Below, piece after piece: positions 29,501-40,662 of a DNA stretch of 64,000 bases (position 1 is its first letter; each line of letters opens with the position of its first letter). Origin of the DNA: Asparagopsis taxiformis (Eukaryota > Rhodophyta > Florideophyceae > Bonnemaisoniales > Bonnemaisoniaceae); assembly GCA_030407315.1 (NCBI GenBank), contig JALQPE010001780.1:124001-188000 (forward strand). The letters run 5' to 3'. A model generated the notes under the pieces. That model searched no databases. It worked only from the letters and a program-made list of their open reading frames with translations, and was not told the origin of the DNA. A program made the position numbers and the translations under genes.

Positions 29501-30564
29501 ACATTTTCGTCAGCATTATCTATCGAGTAAATTACCTCAACCATCATCTCGTTGCGCCTCAAATTCGGCAACGTAGAGGGACCATTGTAAATAAGACATT
29601 TATATGCCACCTCTGCATCGTCCGCAAGTTGAACACCGTCTCGTTTTAACATCTCCAACAAGCTGTCGTGTTGTCGTTTCGCCTCACCCTGTGTCACAAA
29701 GCCGCTAAACTCTGACACTGCATAAACAGCACTTTGATCATCACGTAATACCACAGCATCATTGAGGGCATCTGGAGCATTATCGGCGCTATCGTGCTCC
29801 GCAATAATAAACGCCATTTTCTCTTGCGGCAGTCCCTTGGACAATATAACTGGCGTTGTCATTTTCATAGCCTCCTTCGGTTTATTCTTGCCAAACAAAT
29901 AGCCAGCCAGTAAACTAAAACTGGTACCCATTGCAGCGGCATTCTCCACCTCTGTAGGCTCAATATTCGTCGTCCCGGCCTTCATGTTGGCCTCTGCAAC
30001 CACCAAGTTTGGATACTTTCTAATTTCATATCCATCCTTCTCAGCTAGCAATTCAAATTGTGGCGTGTCCACCCCCTCTGGTGTCCTATTGAACACATTT
30101 CGTACCTCACGCTGAATCTCCTTCACATCTGGCTTCGGCATTGATGGTAACGTTCCCGGATCTCTGCTTCTGTCGACAATCTGCGTAGGGATGTTATGCA
30201 CAGCCTCGGTTGCATACCGCGGTGCGTTAGATACTAGGTCTGGCAGTATATCGTCTCGCATCTGTCGCCATACTTGCGCCAGGCCATCCAGTCCAATCTC
30301 TGTGCAAGTCGTTGCACTATTCAGAATTTCCGGGGTGCGTTTTAAGAGATCCTGCGTTAATACCTGCTTTATAGATGGAGAGACAGTGGGGTCCAGAATT
30401 GTCGCGAGCTCCTCCTGCCATGTCGGTGTGTTATGCGGTGGCGGTGTCGATGACGGGCGTTTCGCCTGCGCAAATACGCGGTTTCGACGCGGTCGAGTCG
30501 TTGCCGGGAGAGAATGGTGCCGGAACGAAATTGGGTTGACCGGGATGAAGGCTTGCGGTGACAT
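29497..30564 (-). CDS. SOUL-family haem-binding protein, probably plastid-targeted
   Basis: SOUL proteins bind haem or other tetrapyrroles; algal members occur in plastoglobules, eyespots and cytosol. The product is 355 residues from ATG 30564. The N-terminus (MSPQAFIPVNPISFRHHSLPATTRPRRNRVFAQA) has the Ser/Arg/Ala-rich, acid-poor composition of a plastid transit peptide. A helical region follows (EELATILDP, LAQVWRQMRDDILPDLV). The SOUL domain runs from about residue 165: PQFELLAEKDGYEIRKYPNLVVAEA, FSLLAGYLFGKNKPKEAMKMTTPVI, MAFIIAEH, VYAVSEFSGFVTQGEAKRQ and a C-terminal EVIYSID. These are family hallmarks. An upstream in-frame ATG (30720) would add 52 residues, but MSPQ gives the better leader. 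The last four bases overlap the SLC4 stop region. Confidence 0.9.
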   Translation of the reverse strand: MSPQAFIPVNPISFRHHSLPATTRPRRNRVFAQAKRPSSTPPPHNTPTWQEELATILDPTVSPSIKQVLTQDLLKRTPEILNSATTCTEIGLDGLAQVWRQMRDDILPDLVSNAPRYATEAVHNIPTQIVDRSRDPGTLPSMPKPDVKEIQREVRNVFNRTPEGVDTPQFELLAEKDGYEIRKYPNLVVAEANMKAGTTNIEPTEVENAAAMGTSFSLLAGYLFGKNKPKEAMKMTTPVILSKGLPQEKMAFIIAEHDSADNAPDALNDAVVLRDDQSAVYAVSEFSGFVTQGEAKRQHDSLLEMLKRDGVQLADDAEVAYKCLIYNGPSTLPNLRRNEMMVEVIYSIDNADENV

Positions 30565-31542
30565 GGCGGAATCTGAAGAGTGACGTAAAGCTAGAATGTA
30601 AGCGGCGGGTGAAGCTGAGATTAATTTTGCGTTGACGAGGCAGGTTGAAAAATTTTGCCCGGATGAGGAAGGTGTGCGTTGAGACGCGATGGTTGGCTCT
30701 ATCGTTGAACTGGCAGCCATCTTTATTGAGATGATTGGTGCAAAGATGGTCAGGAAAAATATCTCGGCATGACATCCAATTTTTTGGACTCACATTCTTT
30801 TGATTCTCATTGGGCCAATAAGTGACTCACCAAAGCCGCAAACAAGAAAGCAAGTCAAGATGCTCTCACTCTGTCAACCCATTACAAGCACTTCAGATTT
30901 CAATGACTGAATAGGCATTGAAGAATCAAAAGTTGCACACATCCTAGCATCTGTCTCAGAAGATTTGTAGGTTGCGGTTTGGGCATCAGTGATCGATGAG
31001 AGTTTCCGTCCAAAATCGTACATCATGACTTCTAGACGAGTCTCACCTCTTTTTATTGTCAGTGACATTGCTCAACTTGGAATTATATAAATAGGAGCAC
31101 CTAAACGTAATCCACTAACTTCGCTTGACAGAGTTTATGGAACTGCTTGGCAGGGATATGAGAAGATATTTTTTGAGATACGAATCGTATCGTTAAAAAG
31201 TCCTTGCGACATGATATGAGGATATCAACTTCAGGGATGGAAGCCGGGAAGTTGTACAGTTAAATCCAAGACAATGCTCTGTTCCCATGTTGCACAATAT
31301 TCTTTCCCCCAAAGTGATGTAGCAGACCAAGTAATGACGAGAGCTTCGCAACATGGGGTACCGTCGATTTACGATTTAATCACTGTTTCTCGACTGTCCA
31401 CGCCATCTCAACGTAAGTTGAAGAGGAAGACGGCAGTATTCGCTCTACTTCCCCATACATACAACGCCGCAGCACTAATATCTCCAGATTCGTCACGACG
31501 CGTAACAGCTACACTAGCATTTACTTAATTCCAAAAGTTAAA
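30565..31542. other. Intergenic, nothing recognised
   Basis: The SOUL-proximal part is open in the SOUL frame. A TATA-like TATATAAATAGG lies near 31,083 and a small 84-codon frame at 31274-31528 follows it, but that product resembles nothing and I do not call it. No RNA gene was recognised. Confidence 0.45.
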
Positions 31543-33591
31543 CTACATTTGCACCGAATCCTCAGCATCCCTTGCCTCCCTCCACGGCAGCAAGCTCTGC
31601 AGAAATTCCATCGCTCCCTGTGCCATAGTTACATTTCGCGGAGCAGGTGCTCCGACGGGCTGATCAGCGCCGTCACCAGCGAGTAACTCGGCCGGCAAGT
31701 TGGTGGTCGAGTCTGCAAAATCGGCAATTTGTACCGATTGATACATGCCACTATTCCTGAACCATTCACCAGCCTCTGCTCTAAGCGCACGGCATTTGGC
31801 AACACGGGCGTCTTTCGATGGGTCTTTGACCAACGCCGAGGTGGATCGTCCAGTCTGCGGATCAATACCCATCCCTGCTGCTGTGTCTAACGCGCCGGCA
31901 GCTCGAGCACAACGAATTAACATGTCCTTGCTCGCGGATGAATTCCACAATGTTTTCGTTCTTTCTGCGTATACTCGCGCAATTCGCATCAATACACCGC
32001 CGTCCTCATACCCCGCTCCGTACCATGCTTCATCGAACAATCGATGCTCCGTCCAGACGGTTGAGTCGTTCTGAATGGCGGATAAAAGTGGGCGGAGCAG
32101 CATGGGAAATGTCAACAGTGCTTCTGTGAGTAAAGCATCGGGGTCGATATTGCCCAAATCATTAGCACCCTGTTCGCTTTCACTTTTCGCGCTCTTTTTC
32201 GACTTACTCGCATCCTGTCGCAAGAATTCAGCAGCCAAGGCGGAACTTGCTGCAAAGTTGGGAAAGTATTGGGCAGGTATTAGACGGTATTGCTCATGCA
32301 TTTTGAGCACCCAAGAATATTCCTTACTGAGCAAAGCAAACGAGTCTGCAAGCATGAGCATTCCCATTGGATCTTGACCCGGTTCGAAATTGAGAAGCAG
32401 TTTGCTGATTTCCAGAGCAGTGCGATGGAGGCCACGTCTGGTAAGAAGCTGCGAATATCGAAAGAGCGCTATGTACAAAGGCCTGTTTTCCAAAATATCA
32501 AAGCTAAGACGGCAGCTACCGTCGAACGGCTTGAAAGCTATGTTCCAGGAGTTTTCGAGAAGATAGAGGCACCTTTCAATTTGCTCAGACGCTCTGTCGA
32601 GCTCACCCATCTGTCGGTAAACTTCGGCGAGTTGCAGCAGTGTATCCACATGAAATGGATATCTGTTCACGAGTTCCACGAGCATGTTGGGGTCGTGCAT
32701 TCCGGACAAGACGCGATATTCGTTCTGAATCTGTGCGTAGGAAGATTCATGAACGTAGCGGAAATACCTGACGTCGTGGGCAGCCTCTGAAGCATCTGCA
32801 TCGAACAGCATAGTGAGACCGGGTGCTTCCGGAAACCATGTGTCACGTGGGGATACAAGAGAAATTTTCTTTCGTATTGAACGACCGCCTCCGCGACCAC
32901 GACGTCTCGCTGCAGATTCTTCAACTCTTCTTTCCGAGTCCACAACCTTTGCACCGAACAGTCTTTTGAGTTCCGAATCTGCGTTGAGAAGACGCGGCTC
33001 TACGTGAAGCAATTTAACGGACTGGAGCGATATTGACGATTGGGTGTCATCGTCATCTGCCTGCATGGACGCAGCCATCTGTTCGATGATGGACATAATT
33101 TTAGTAGCCTCCTCTCGCACGTCGTCGCCGTCCTCTGTTGAAAAATATGAGCTTGGAATCCATCCAGGTGTGGTAGCGTCTTGTTGTTCTTGGCGCTCTT
33201 TCTCAATTTCATTGAGCACAATCCAGTCGCGATCAAGGCGTTGATTGATAGCATTTCGCTTTTTCCGTCGACGATTCTTCTTCTTTTTCTTTGTGGGCTC
33301 GCTATCCTCGTCAGCTGTCGGTTCGGGCACGTCTGCAGTCAGATTGAGTAGCTCCTTGGGGGAGGCCGCATGTGGAGAAGTAGGCATGCTGCTAACTGTC
33401 TCGTCTTTTTCATCTCCATCTTCATCTCCGTCCTCCTCTTGCTCCCCGAGCAAGGCGAATAAATTGGCGCCTTGAGGCACATAATTGTGCTGTTCACTGG
33501 TGCTATCATTGGCATCTGAATCAGAGTTGTTGTCGGGGATATTTCCCATCGACTCTATTTCTTCATATCGCTTGATGGCTCTGTGACTCAT
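31543..33591 (-). CDS. TCF25: TCF25 / Rqc1-family protein
   Basis: TCF25 (Nulp1) and yeast Rqc1 belong to the ribosome-associated quality-control complex, which ubiquitinates stalled nascent chains. The 682-residue single-exon protein starts at ATG 33591 with MSHRAIKRYEE, the family's basic start. Acidic and lysine-rich segments follow (EEDGDEDGDEKDE, KKKKKNRRRKKRN). The Tcf25 domain includes TWFPEAPGLTMLFD, YRVLSGMHDPNMLVELVNRYPFHVDTLLQLAEVYRQMGELDRASEQIERCLY, GLHRTALEISKLLLNFEPGQDPMGMLMLAD and FPMLLRPLL. The TPR-like repeats and length are as expected for the family. A longer start with 16 more residues (33639) is possible but the internal ATG fits homologues better. Confidence 0.93.
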   Translation of the reverse strand: MSHRAIKRYEEIESMGNIPDNNSDSDANDSTSEQHNYVPQGANLFALLGEQEEDGDEDGDEKDETVSSMPTSPHAASPKELLNLTADVPEPTADEDSEPTKKKKKNRRRKKRNAINQRLDRDWIVLNEIEKERQEQQDATTPGWIPSSYFSTEDGDDVREEATKIMSIIEQMAASMQADDDDTQSSISLQSVKLLHVEPRLLNADSELKRLFGAKVVDSERRVEESAARRRGRGGGRSIRKKISLVSPRDTWFPEAPGLTMLFDADASEAAHDVRYFRYVHESSYAQIQNEYRVLSGMHDPNMLVELVNRYPFHVDTLLQLAEVYRQMGELDRASEQIERCLYLLENSWNIAFKPFDGSCRLSFDILENRPLYIALFRYSQLLTRRGLHRTALEISKLLLNFEPGQDPMGMLMLADSFALLSKEYSWVLKMHEQYRLIPAQYFPNFAASSALAAEFLRQDASKSKKSAKSESEQGANDLGNIDPDALLTEALLTFPMLLRPLLSAIQNDSTVWTEHRLFDEAWYGAGYEDGGVLMRIARVYAERTKTLWNSSASKDMLIRCARAAGALDTAAGMGIDPQTGRSTSALVKDPSKDARVAKCRALRAEAGEWFRNSGMYQSVQIADFADSTTNLPAELLAGDGADQPVGAPAPRNVTMAQGAMEFLQSLLPWREARDAEDSVQM

Positions 33592-33975
33592 TTTGAAATT
33601 CGAGCCGATATGATGGTGGTATGGGTTCGTGTGCTGCACAATTTCGGGGAAATGGTGCGGTTTTGAAATGCGGTTGTGCTGAGAGATTGAGGTGTACTCG
33701 TGGTGTGCTGGTGTCAGGAAGCTTTGTGGAAATGGTAGGACTTGTAATCCTTGGAGGGTTTTCTTATGCCGATGAGTGACTCGAAGCGTCTAGAAGTAGC
33801 TCTTGAGATTTGTGGGGGCGACGATTATTTGCAATAAAAAATATGGTTGTCATGGAATCGCCGTAGACACACAATTGCTTCTTTACGCCGGTGGACTTCA
33901 ACACAGATGCATTCCACACGTTGTCGTTCCCGCCAGCTGTGCTTCCAATTAATCTCATCTACCTATTATATCCAA
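33592..33975. other. Spacer between minus-strand TCF25 and SPO22/ZIP4
   Basis: This short spacer should contain the TCF25 promoter and the SPO22/ZIP4 3' end. No other gene is seen. Confidence 0.5.
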
Positions 33976-36900
33976 CTAGACGCCGCGATCTAACTTGTCC
34001 AAAAACATATCCAGTCTCGGTCGATAAGTCGACAGCGCGACGCATCCTGCAATGATCAATTTAACACCTTCACCCCATCTCCGTGCCTCAGCAATTTGCC
34101 CAGTCCGACTGTAAATATTCGCTCGATCCCACCCGATGGCCGCGAGCCATCGACGTTCATCAGCTGGATAGTCCCTTTCATGCTCCAGCAGGACACCGAT
34201 CGCTTTTGAAAATATGCTGTACGCGCGTGAAGCAGTTGATGCTCTTGAAAGTTCAACACCGAGTAATTCGCGTAACACAAGTGACAGCGCCTTGACGTCG
34301 ACGTTATTGTCCTCAAGTCTCAGATTCGACGCTTTGGACAATAGAGCTGATGTCAAATCGGCACAACGCACTTTCACGTCCGCATCTGTCTTGTCATAGT
34401 TATGACACACTGACGCCATCTGTTCTAACACGCCTGCCTCGAGGCCTTTTGTCTCAATGACCAATTCCACTACGCGCGAAAGAGCGTTCAAGTCGTACAT
34501 TCCGACGCAGCAACGTGCGTCGAGCACGAACACCAGTCCGTCGATGGGATCTCTTGCTGCCGTTGTGGACAGGTCATGTAGTCTGCGTGACATATTGCGC
34601 GCTTCTTGTAGCTGTTCTCTGGCTTTTCGATAGCGGTCTGCCGTTCCATTTGGCATTTCGATGTTTGCAGCAGCAGACATTAGTTTGGCCATTCGTCTGG
34701 TGTTTAAAACGCTTGCGTTTAAAGCCAAGAACTTGCAATATTCGTAGCAGAGCTCGAAGAAAGATTCCCAAAGTACGTGCTGCGAATTGTGCCCAGCACT
34801 TCGTCCAGCATTCCATGCTACATCCACAAGATAGTTGATACTTTTCTCCGCATTTTCTTTTCCTTCATCAAATGCAACGTCCATGCCCAAGTTTTGAATT
34901 CCTCTGAGGCCATGTGCGAGCGTTTGTCGCAACTGCTCCGCATTCTCCTGTGAAACGACCCCACCGTGAGTTCCTCTATCCGTCAACGCCTCTGAATGAT
35001 CTGAACTACGAGAACCATGACTACCTAGCAGAATGTCAACGCTGGATAACAAGATGGTCCCAAAGAATCCTTTCGGAGGTGAGTTGGGCGCCAAGGACAA
35101 TTTTCTCGATAGTTCAGCAGGTTCTACTCCTAGAATGCAATTCAGAGCCGCTAGAACGCACTCCTCCGACCCTGCATCTTTTGCAGTACATGCAGCTTCT
35201 GCCAGAGCGCCCGGGTCAAACTCGACAATCTCCTGGCTAGCACGTTGTAACTCAGCCGCAGCCAGCGATGGTTTTTGTGCTGCCAAGTAAACCTGGAACA
35301 GCAACACACGCGCTGCAAAATCACTCGGGTCCAGTTCTTTAGCTCTGTTTGAGTGTTCAATGGCTAGTTCCAGGGGACGGAAGTTATCTTCCTCTGCGCC
35401 GACTGCAGTGTCCACACTTGAACTGGCTTTTTGAATTCCATCAAAACTAAACAAAGCACATGCAGCCGCTAGGCGACAAACGGAAGCTTCATTGGCCAAC
35501 ACTGGGTTCCGTGCTTTTTGAGATTCATTCTGCACAAAGCCATCTGCACAACTCAGTCTCGCAAGCTTCAGAGCGCGGTCGAGTAACATAGCGGATGATT
35601 TGAAATCTTTGCGACCAGCCTGTGCAGTGCCTGCGGAAAACAATAGAGCAGACCATTTGGAGAACTCTGTTGCTTGTTTCTTCTTGATTTCCTCTCCGTG
35701 GACGTTTCTGTTTCCTGAATCGCCACTTGCATCACGTCCCACACCGATATTCGGAATTGCAGAGCAACACATATCAAGGACCTGCAAAGATTTCTTCACA
35801 AGCCCCAGCGCAGACAGTGTTTCAAAGTATCTCGGCCCGATTGTACAGACGATGGCTTCATCATCAGTTTTGAAGCGTTCAAAGAGACGTTCGAAGCCAG
35901 AAGCAGCATCTGATAATCGCTGTGCGTCGCCGAAAAGTGAGATGGAAGCTATGCAAACGTCTAGATTGGATTCGACATCATCAATGGCTTGCATTAAAAA
36001 CTTGACAGCTTGCGGATGTTTCGTGATGACACTCAACTTCAACAGTAAGTAGGACCCAGCCGAATCATGTGCCATTTCCTCTGCTTCATACATCAGTTTC
36101 CATGCTTGTTCGTAATCTTGTAATGCTAGCAAACAAACACCTGCGAGCCGAGCAGTCGTTGCTTGCTTCTTCAAATCCTTATCACGGTTCGCTTTAGAAT
36201 CTCTGGTCTGCATCGATCGTTTCAGCCACTTCAACGCCCGTTCCGTCTCTCTAGCCTGGTAGGCAAACAAACCAAAGTTGTACTCCACAGAAGCGAGATA
36301 CTCATATTCATCTGGCAGGTCTTTCAAATGCTGACTTGCCTCATTCACAAAACGCTCCGCTTCTGTACTATCACCCTTGTCCCATGCGCATTCTGCCTGA
36401 GCTATTAGGAGATCAAACATCGCATGTGCAATATCGCTACTATCCCGCTCTCCCGAATCGGCGCTCTCGACTGCGGACTGCACAAATTGCGCAGCCCTGG
36501 AGAGACAAACTTCTGCCATTTCCATATCGCACAGGTCTGTTGCATACTTCTGGCCGCAGACGGTGTAGAATTTGAGAAGGCTGAACTTGTCAATGTTGAA
36601 TTTTGCACTGATTCCGCCCAGAACTGTGATGGACATATACATGGCATCTACGGCGACATGTCTGATCTTCACGAGGGCCTCTGTAGCTTTCGAATCTGTT
36701 TTGCAGTTGTCAAATGCAATGACGGCATTCCACATCGCAACTCCTGAGATGAATGGTTCCGGGTGAGATAGAGTGGGTTTGTGAATAATGAGATTGCGAA
36801 TATTGAATGGTATGCATACCTGTTGCAAGAAGTCTTTCGGCATCTTCACGCGAGTTTAGAGCTGTTGATTCGTTGAGAATAGCGATGAGACGACTCGGAA

Positions 36901-37021
36901 AGCCGGGTGAAATTTTGTCTGCAGATTGTTGTTTGGCAGCGTCTTCGAGTAGGACAGCTGCATCTTCAAGCTGACGAAGATTGTTGGACACTCGAACTCG
37001 TTCTTCGCCTGCAGTCTCCAT
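33976..37021 (-). CDS. SPO22/ZIP4/TEX11-like meiosis protein with tetratricopeptide repeats
   Basis: SPO22/ZIP4 (TEX11 in mammals) is a meiosis-specific TPR scaffold that promotes crossover formation and chromosome synapsis. Exons 37021-36820 and 36743-33976 give 989 residues; the 76-nt intron has donor GTATGC and acceptor CTCAG and keeps frame (RLLA-T-G-VAMWNAVI). The whole product is alpha-helical with repeated Ala/Leu pairs: AWDKGDSTEAERFVNEA, YNFGLFAYQARETERALKWLKRS, AGVCLLALQDYEQAWKLM. The C-terminus has the family-typical RDYPADERRWLAAIGWDRANIYSRTGQIAEARRWGEGVKL. No enzymatic motif is present. The start is the ATG at 37021, 162 bp downstream of the neighbouring gene's stop. The TPR architecture is clear; the SPO22 label rests on overall pattern and length. 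Confidence 0.78.
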
Positions 37022-37183
37022 AGCGTTGTTGAAGTGTGATTCAAGTGCGGTCGCTAGGCGGCATGCTGTTGGCGAACTGTAGATATGCCGTACGGGGGAT
37101 ATCTCAGAATGTGAAACGAAACAGTTGACATATGAGATGAAATCTGAACATCTGAAACGAAATTCATGGAACAAGTATTGAGC

Positions 37184-37648
37184 TCATTCACACATATAAC
37201 ACTTTCCTCCGCAAGAAGGACATCTGAGCTTCTTGTGGCCAACACAGACGTGACAATAGAACACATTGCTCGAGCGTGGATTCTTTAAATATCCGTCTCC
37301 GTTACAAGTAGTGCACAACACGAAACCGGTGTTGTTGCATGTGTCACAGTCCTCTATAAAGGGCTGGTCCGGCCCCAGGGTGTCATTAGCAATTGAAGAT
37401 GACGATGATGTGAATAGCGTCGGTGTTATTCCGGCCTCCTCGTCATCTTCATGGATGACCACGTAGGATGAATCCGACATCAGAACTGAACGCGGTTTTT
37501 TTGCGATATACGGCCTCGTACCACTTGTGTCGCATTGGTATTGTGTTGCATTCCACTTTGCATCACGAAGACGTATGCAAGATGTGACGAATCCAACGTA
37601 AGACGCGGCAGGTTTTCTCGACAGGTGCATGCTTTTTTGGGACTCCAT
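37184..37648 (-). CDS. Small DnaJ-type cysteine-rich zinc-finger protein
   Basis: The product is 154 residues, with four CxxC pairs in the last ~55 residues (CDTC, CTTC with NGDGY, CHVC, CPSC with GGKC, then CMCE). This is the CXXCXGXG zinc-binding fold of DnaJ central domains, here without J domain. Free-standing proteins of this type in plants and algae (BSD2, PSA2 and relatives) are plastid chaperones or thiol-disulfide proteins. The N-terminal ~55 residues (RKPAASYVGFVTSCIRLRDAKW) are basic and could be a plastid leader; acidic residues (VVIHEDDEEAG) follow. It lies upstream of SPO22/ZIP4 in the same orientation. The start at ATG 37648 is the longest; MSDSS (about residue 57) would drop the leader. 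The cysteine domain is certain, the function is inferred. Confidence 0.75.
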   Translation of the reverse strand: MESQKSMHLSRKPAASYVGFVTSCIRLRDAKWNATQYQCDTSGTRPYIAKKPRSVLMSDSSYVVIHEDDEEAGITPTLFTSSSSSIANDTLGPDQPFIEDCDTCNNTGFVLCTTCNGDGYLKNPRSSNVFYCHVCVGHKKLRCPSCGGKCYMCE

Positions 37649-38094
37649 GGACCATTAGGACAATGAATAGCATGCAAGAATTGCTGGGAACGTTGAGGAA
37701 TCAAGTGGTGCAAATTTCGTCGTGCTAACCTTTGATCTCACACTCTACGAGATCAAGTGACGTTTTAGGGTGTCACCATATACGACAGGATAAAAATAAT
37801 ATTTCCAGAACACTATTCAAATATTCGATTCCGTATAATCAATTTTGATTTCGCAACCCAATACACTGTGGCACACTGAAAAAACGATGCAGTGTATCGC
37901 CCGCCATCCGTCAATCCATGACAAAACATTCGACAAGTGAATTCACCGTCTACATGCGCAGTCACTAGAGCACTGATCATATGCTCGCGACCATTCCATT
38001 CATCGCGTTTGCTTTCTAGGTTGTGCAGCAACTCCACACTAGTCTTCCGGTTTGCATCCATCATCGGCATCGCGACTCAATCAGCCAGTGCACG
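37649..38094. promoter_or_regulatory. Divergent region between DnaJ-type protein and Kish
   Basis: The two genes are head to head, about 0.45 kb apart. Open frames here look like shadows. I see no defined element. Confidence 0.4.
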
Positions 38095-38416
38095 ATGTCA
38101 GCCCTATTCAATTTCCAGAGCCTACTCGTCGTTGTCCTGCTCGTCATATGCACCTGTGCCTACATTCGTTCCATATATCCCTCGCTTCTCGATCGCAATC
38201 GCAGTGGATTCCTCGGTGTTTTCTGGAAGGCAGCGCGAATTGGTACGTTGACACGTGATCACAATTGCATCCGATGTGATGCAACACCGCGTCTGCAGCT
38301 CGATCAACTGTGTATCTGACATTGTGTCTGTTCTACGCTAAAAAGGCGAACGACTGAGTCCGTTCATCTCGGTGTGCTGCGTCGTAATGTCGTTCTTCTT
38401 GCTTTTCGGAAAGTGA
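38095..38416 (+). CDS. Kish / TMEM167 family secretory-pathway membrane protein
   Basis: Kish proteins are ~72-residue Golgi proteins with a signal-anchor and a second hydrophobic segment; they act in the early secretory pathway. Exons 38095-38242 and 38346-38416 give exactly 72 residues, the family length. The protein reads [21 protein letters not shown] (residues 1-21, trimmed here at [13 protein letters not shown]), then [41 protein letters not shown]. The intron (103 nt, GTACGT donor) splits the Gly codon of ARIGER. Human TMEM167 is almost identical through ICTCAYIRS and PSLLDRN. It is the smallest gene in the window and no single open frame would reveal it. Convergent with the PlsC gene, 133 bp apart. 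Confidence 0.96.
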
Positions 38417-38549
38417 AGACTGATGATATTGGAAGCGATTACAAGATCCCAACCGGCACAAGTGATCAACTTTTAGAAGTGTTTCGTACCTTTGAAAACT
38501 AATACAACGATGCCATGCCGTGCATGTGCATATATTTATGTTGGAGCAA

Positions 38550-39556
38550 TTATGCCAGTTTCTTGCCGTCCATCGCATTGTACATTTCATCCAAATTGGT
38601 CTGCATGATGTTGCCGGCAAATTCAGCAAGGGCTGCGTTGTCAAATTTGGACGCATCATCCGTTACCTTTGCAATTCGTAGATAGATATCGCACGGGAAG
38701 CCACCCATGGAGCTCTTATGTGGCCATGCCCTTTCGCATCCAACATTCAAAAGCGCCCATATGGGCCTCTTGTGCTTGATTGGCAGGCTGAACGCTCCTC
38801 GTCGAAGCGTCTGTAGTGTCCTCGGGTTCTTGTTCAATTGACCTTCTGGGAAGCTGTTGATGCAACGCTCACACAAATACATCATTGCATACAATGGTTA
38901 GCTTCTGTCTGTCTCGACGCGCGATTGTTAAAGGATTGGTTGAACATACATTAAGAGACCGCCGCCGTTGCCGATAAATTCGTCCATTGCTTGTGAAACG
39001 CTGGCTTGCGCATCTTTGTTGACACCAAAGTCGCCTAGAGCATAATCAAAGTGGGACAAGTTAGAAATGTGCCTGTTGAATTGCATATGTAAGTTAGGAT
39101 GTGTTCTCGGCGCATACCTTCGGTTGTACCTTTATAGTACACCGGAAAATGACCCACAGCAGAGCAAATACCACCGAACAAAGGCTCGCTGAACAGAGCC
39201 TCCTTGATGAGAGATCGCATTTTCGGGCCGAGCCACACGGGTAAAAGTCCAGTAATGAGCAAAGAATCCAACTTGGAGTTGTGATTGGCGAGAATATACG
39301 GGGTACCTGTCTTTGCAACTTCTCTCCAGCTCTCTTCGAGTTGATCCAAGCCATGGACCTTTATCCACGGACACGGCTTGATCATCAAGTACTTGAAGCA
39401 TATGGAAGAGGTGGCTATTGAATACTCATGTCGCTTTTGTTTAGAGCCCAGTCCGGGAAGAGAATGGATGATCTTGCATAAGGTCCACAACACAAGCAGA
39501 GTGTTGAGAAAGGCAATGGCAAAGGCCGTTTGATAAACGAAATTCGGGATTGCCAT
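38550..39556 (-). CDS. PlsC-type lysophospholipid acyltransferase (LPAAT family), three exons
   Basis: 1-acylglycerol-phosphate acyltransferases make phosphatidic acid from lysophosphatidic acid, usually in the ER. Exons in transcript order are 39556-39118, 39034-38950 and 38853-38550, giving 275 residues. Donors are GTATGC and GTATGT; all junctions keep frame. Motifs: a hydrophobic N-terminal anchor (AFLNTLLVLWTLCKII), ILANHNSKLDSLL with the catalytic NHxxxxD box, KEALFSEPLFGG, GHFPVYY, and after splicing LLIFPEGQLNKN (the FPEG box). The second intron ends immediately before the FPEG box. Length fits the family of LCLAT/AGPAT4-like enzymes. ATG 39556 was chosen because the first hydrophobic segment follows directly; the longer in-frame start gives 50 unlikely residues. 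Acyl preference is unknown. Confidence 0.93.
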
Positions 39557-40478
39557 CGGTCTAAATTTCGGCGTCTGTCCGGCTTTAGATAACCAGTTGG
39601 GAAGCGAGCAGTGCGGGGAGCGTGAGAATGTGTTTGGTATTTTCCCAGAGAATGTGTATGGGTGATCGTCTACTTTTTGGCAACCCGTCCGAATTTCTGG
39701 GGACATCTCAACTCATAACTTGACGGTGAATTTAGTCGAATTTTACTCATTGCGAACATAGATTCTTGACGCCATGTGTGACTCGTTGATCCCTTGGGGC
39801 CGAAAATTTAAAAAATCAGAATCTGCCTGGGCCGGAGATGGTTTCCTGAAGACGGTTGAAACGGCGTCGAATAGCTACACCTCCATCATCGATAGCCAGC
39901 CCTTTTGAAAGCTCAAGCTAATCTCCTGATCTTGCCGGGTGTACGATTCTCTCAAAGTTTAGCTAAAATATCTAAAATATTTCACGATATTTTTGGCAAA
40001 GAAAGTAGCAATGCAGTCTCAAGTCAAAACTCGATAGTCTTGTATCGGTCTCGTATCTGCCAACAACGGTGCAAGCCACTCGTGCAGATATCAATATCTT
40101 ACCAACAACACGCCAACAAAGATCATGCAACCAGCTGCAGCAATTCCACACGGCCTGCTGTTAGAAACACAAATGGTTTGGAAACAAGAAAGTGACGACA
40201 CACTCACTCTCTGGAAAGCTGCTTGAATACTCGGAGTACCATGCCGCCTATGCGAAGCGCGTCCGCAGGTGGGAGCAACTTCCATACAATTCGCGGTGCC
40301 GAAACCGATTCGGGTCAAGTTTACTCCGAGCGCGCACAGCCTATTGAACAAGCATGACGCAAACCTCGCGAGAAGGCGCAGACTGCATATGCATCACATA
40401 TGAATCTTCAACAATATGCGCTGAATCGCAGTGAAATCAAGCTATTGACACGACAAGCAGCGATGAGCCATTTCTGGC

Positions 40479-40496
40479 ATGCATTGGCCAATGCAT
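40479..40496. repeat. Perfect 18-bp palindrome
   Basis: ATGCATTGGCCAATGCAT is its own reverse complement over all 18 bases. It could be a dimeric factor site; CCAAT (ATTGG on one strand, CCAAT on the other) is embedded twice, back to back. Confidence 0.75.
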
Positions 40497-40631
40497 ATGC
40501 AAGCGTGTGCACAGATATGGATCAAAAAGTTGTAAGGAAGAGAATCGTGACGTCTCGCGAGGCGCTGTTGGAGAGAAAAGTTTGCATACCGATTCATCTG
40601 CTCTCACAGTCCGAGAGGACGGTGCATATGA

Positions 40632-40662
40632 TGTAGTCCACAGTATTGTGCTTTGGACTACA
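40632..40662. repeat. Inverted repeat with 9-bp stem and 13-nt loop
   Basis: TGTAGTCCA (40632-40640) pairs exactly with TGGACTACA (40654-40662). Role unknown; no T-run follows. Confidence 0.6.

Noticed and set aside
31274..31528. 84-codon plus-strand frame below a TATA-like site
   Set aside because: No family likeness and random-looking composition; not enough to call a gene.
40091..40351. Small minus-strand frame with a hydrophobic end (CGIAAAGCMIFVGVLLV)
   Set aside because: Starts with TTG; plausible splice sites do not keep the frame needed for the hydrophobic part.
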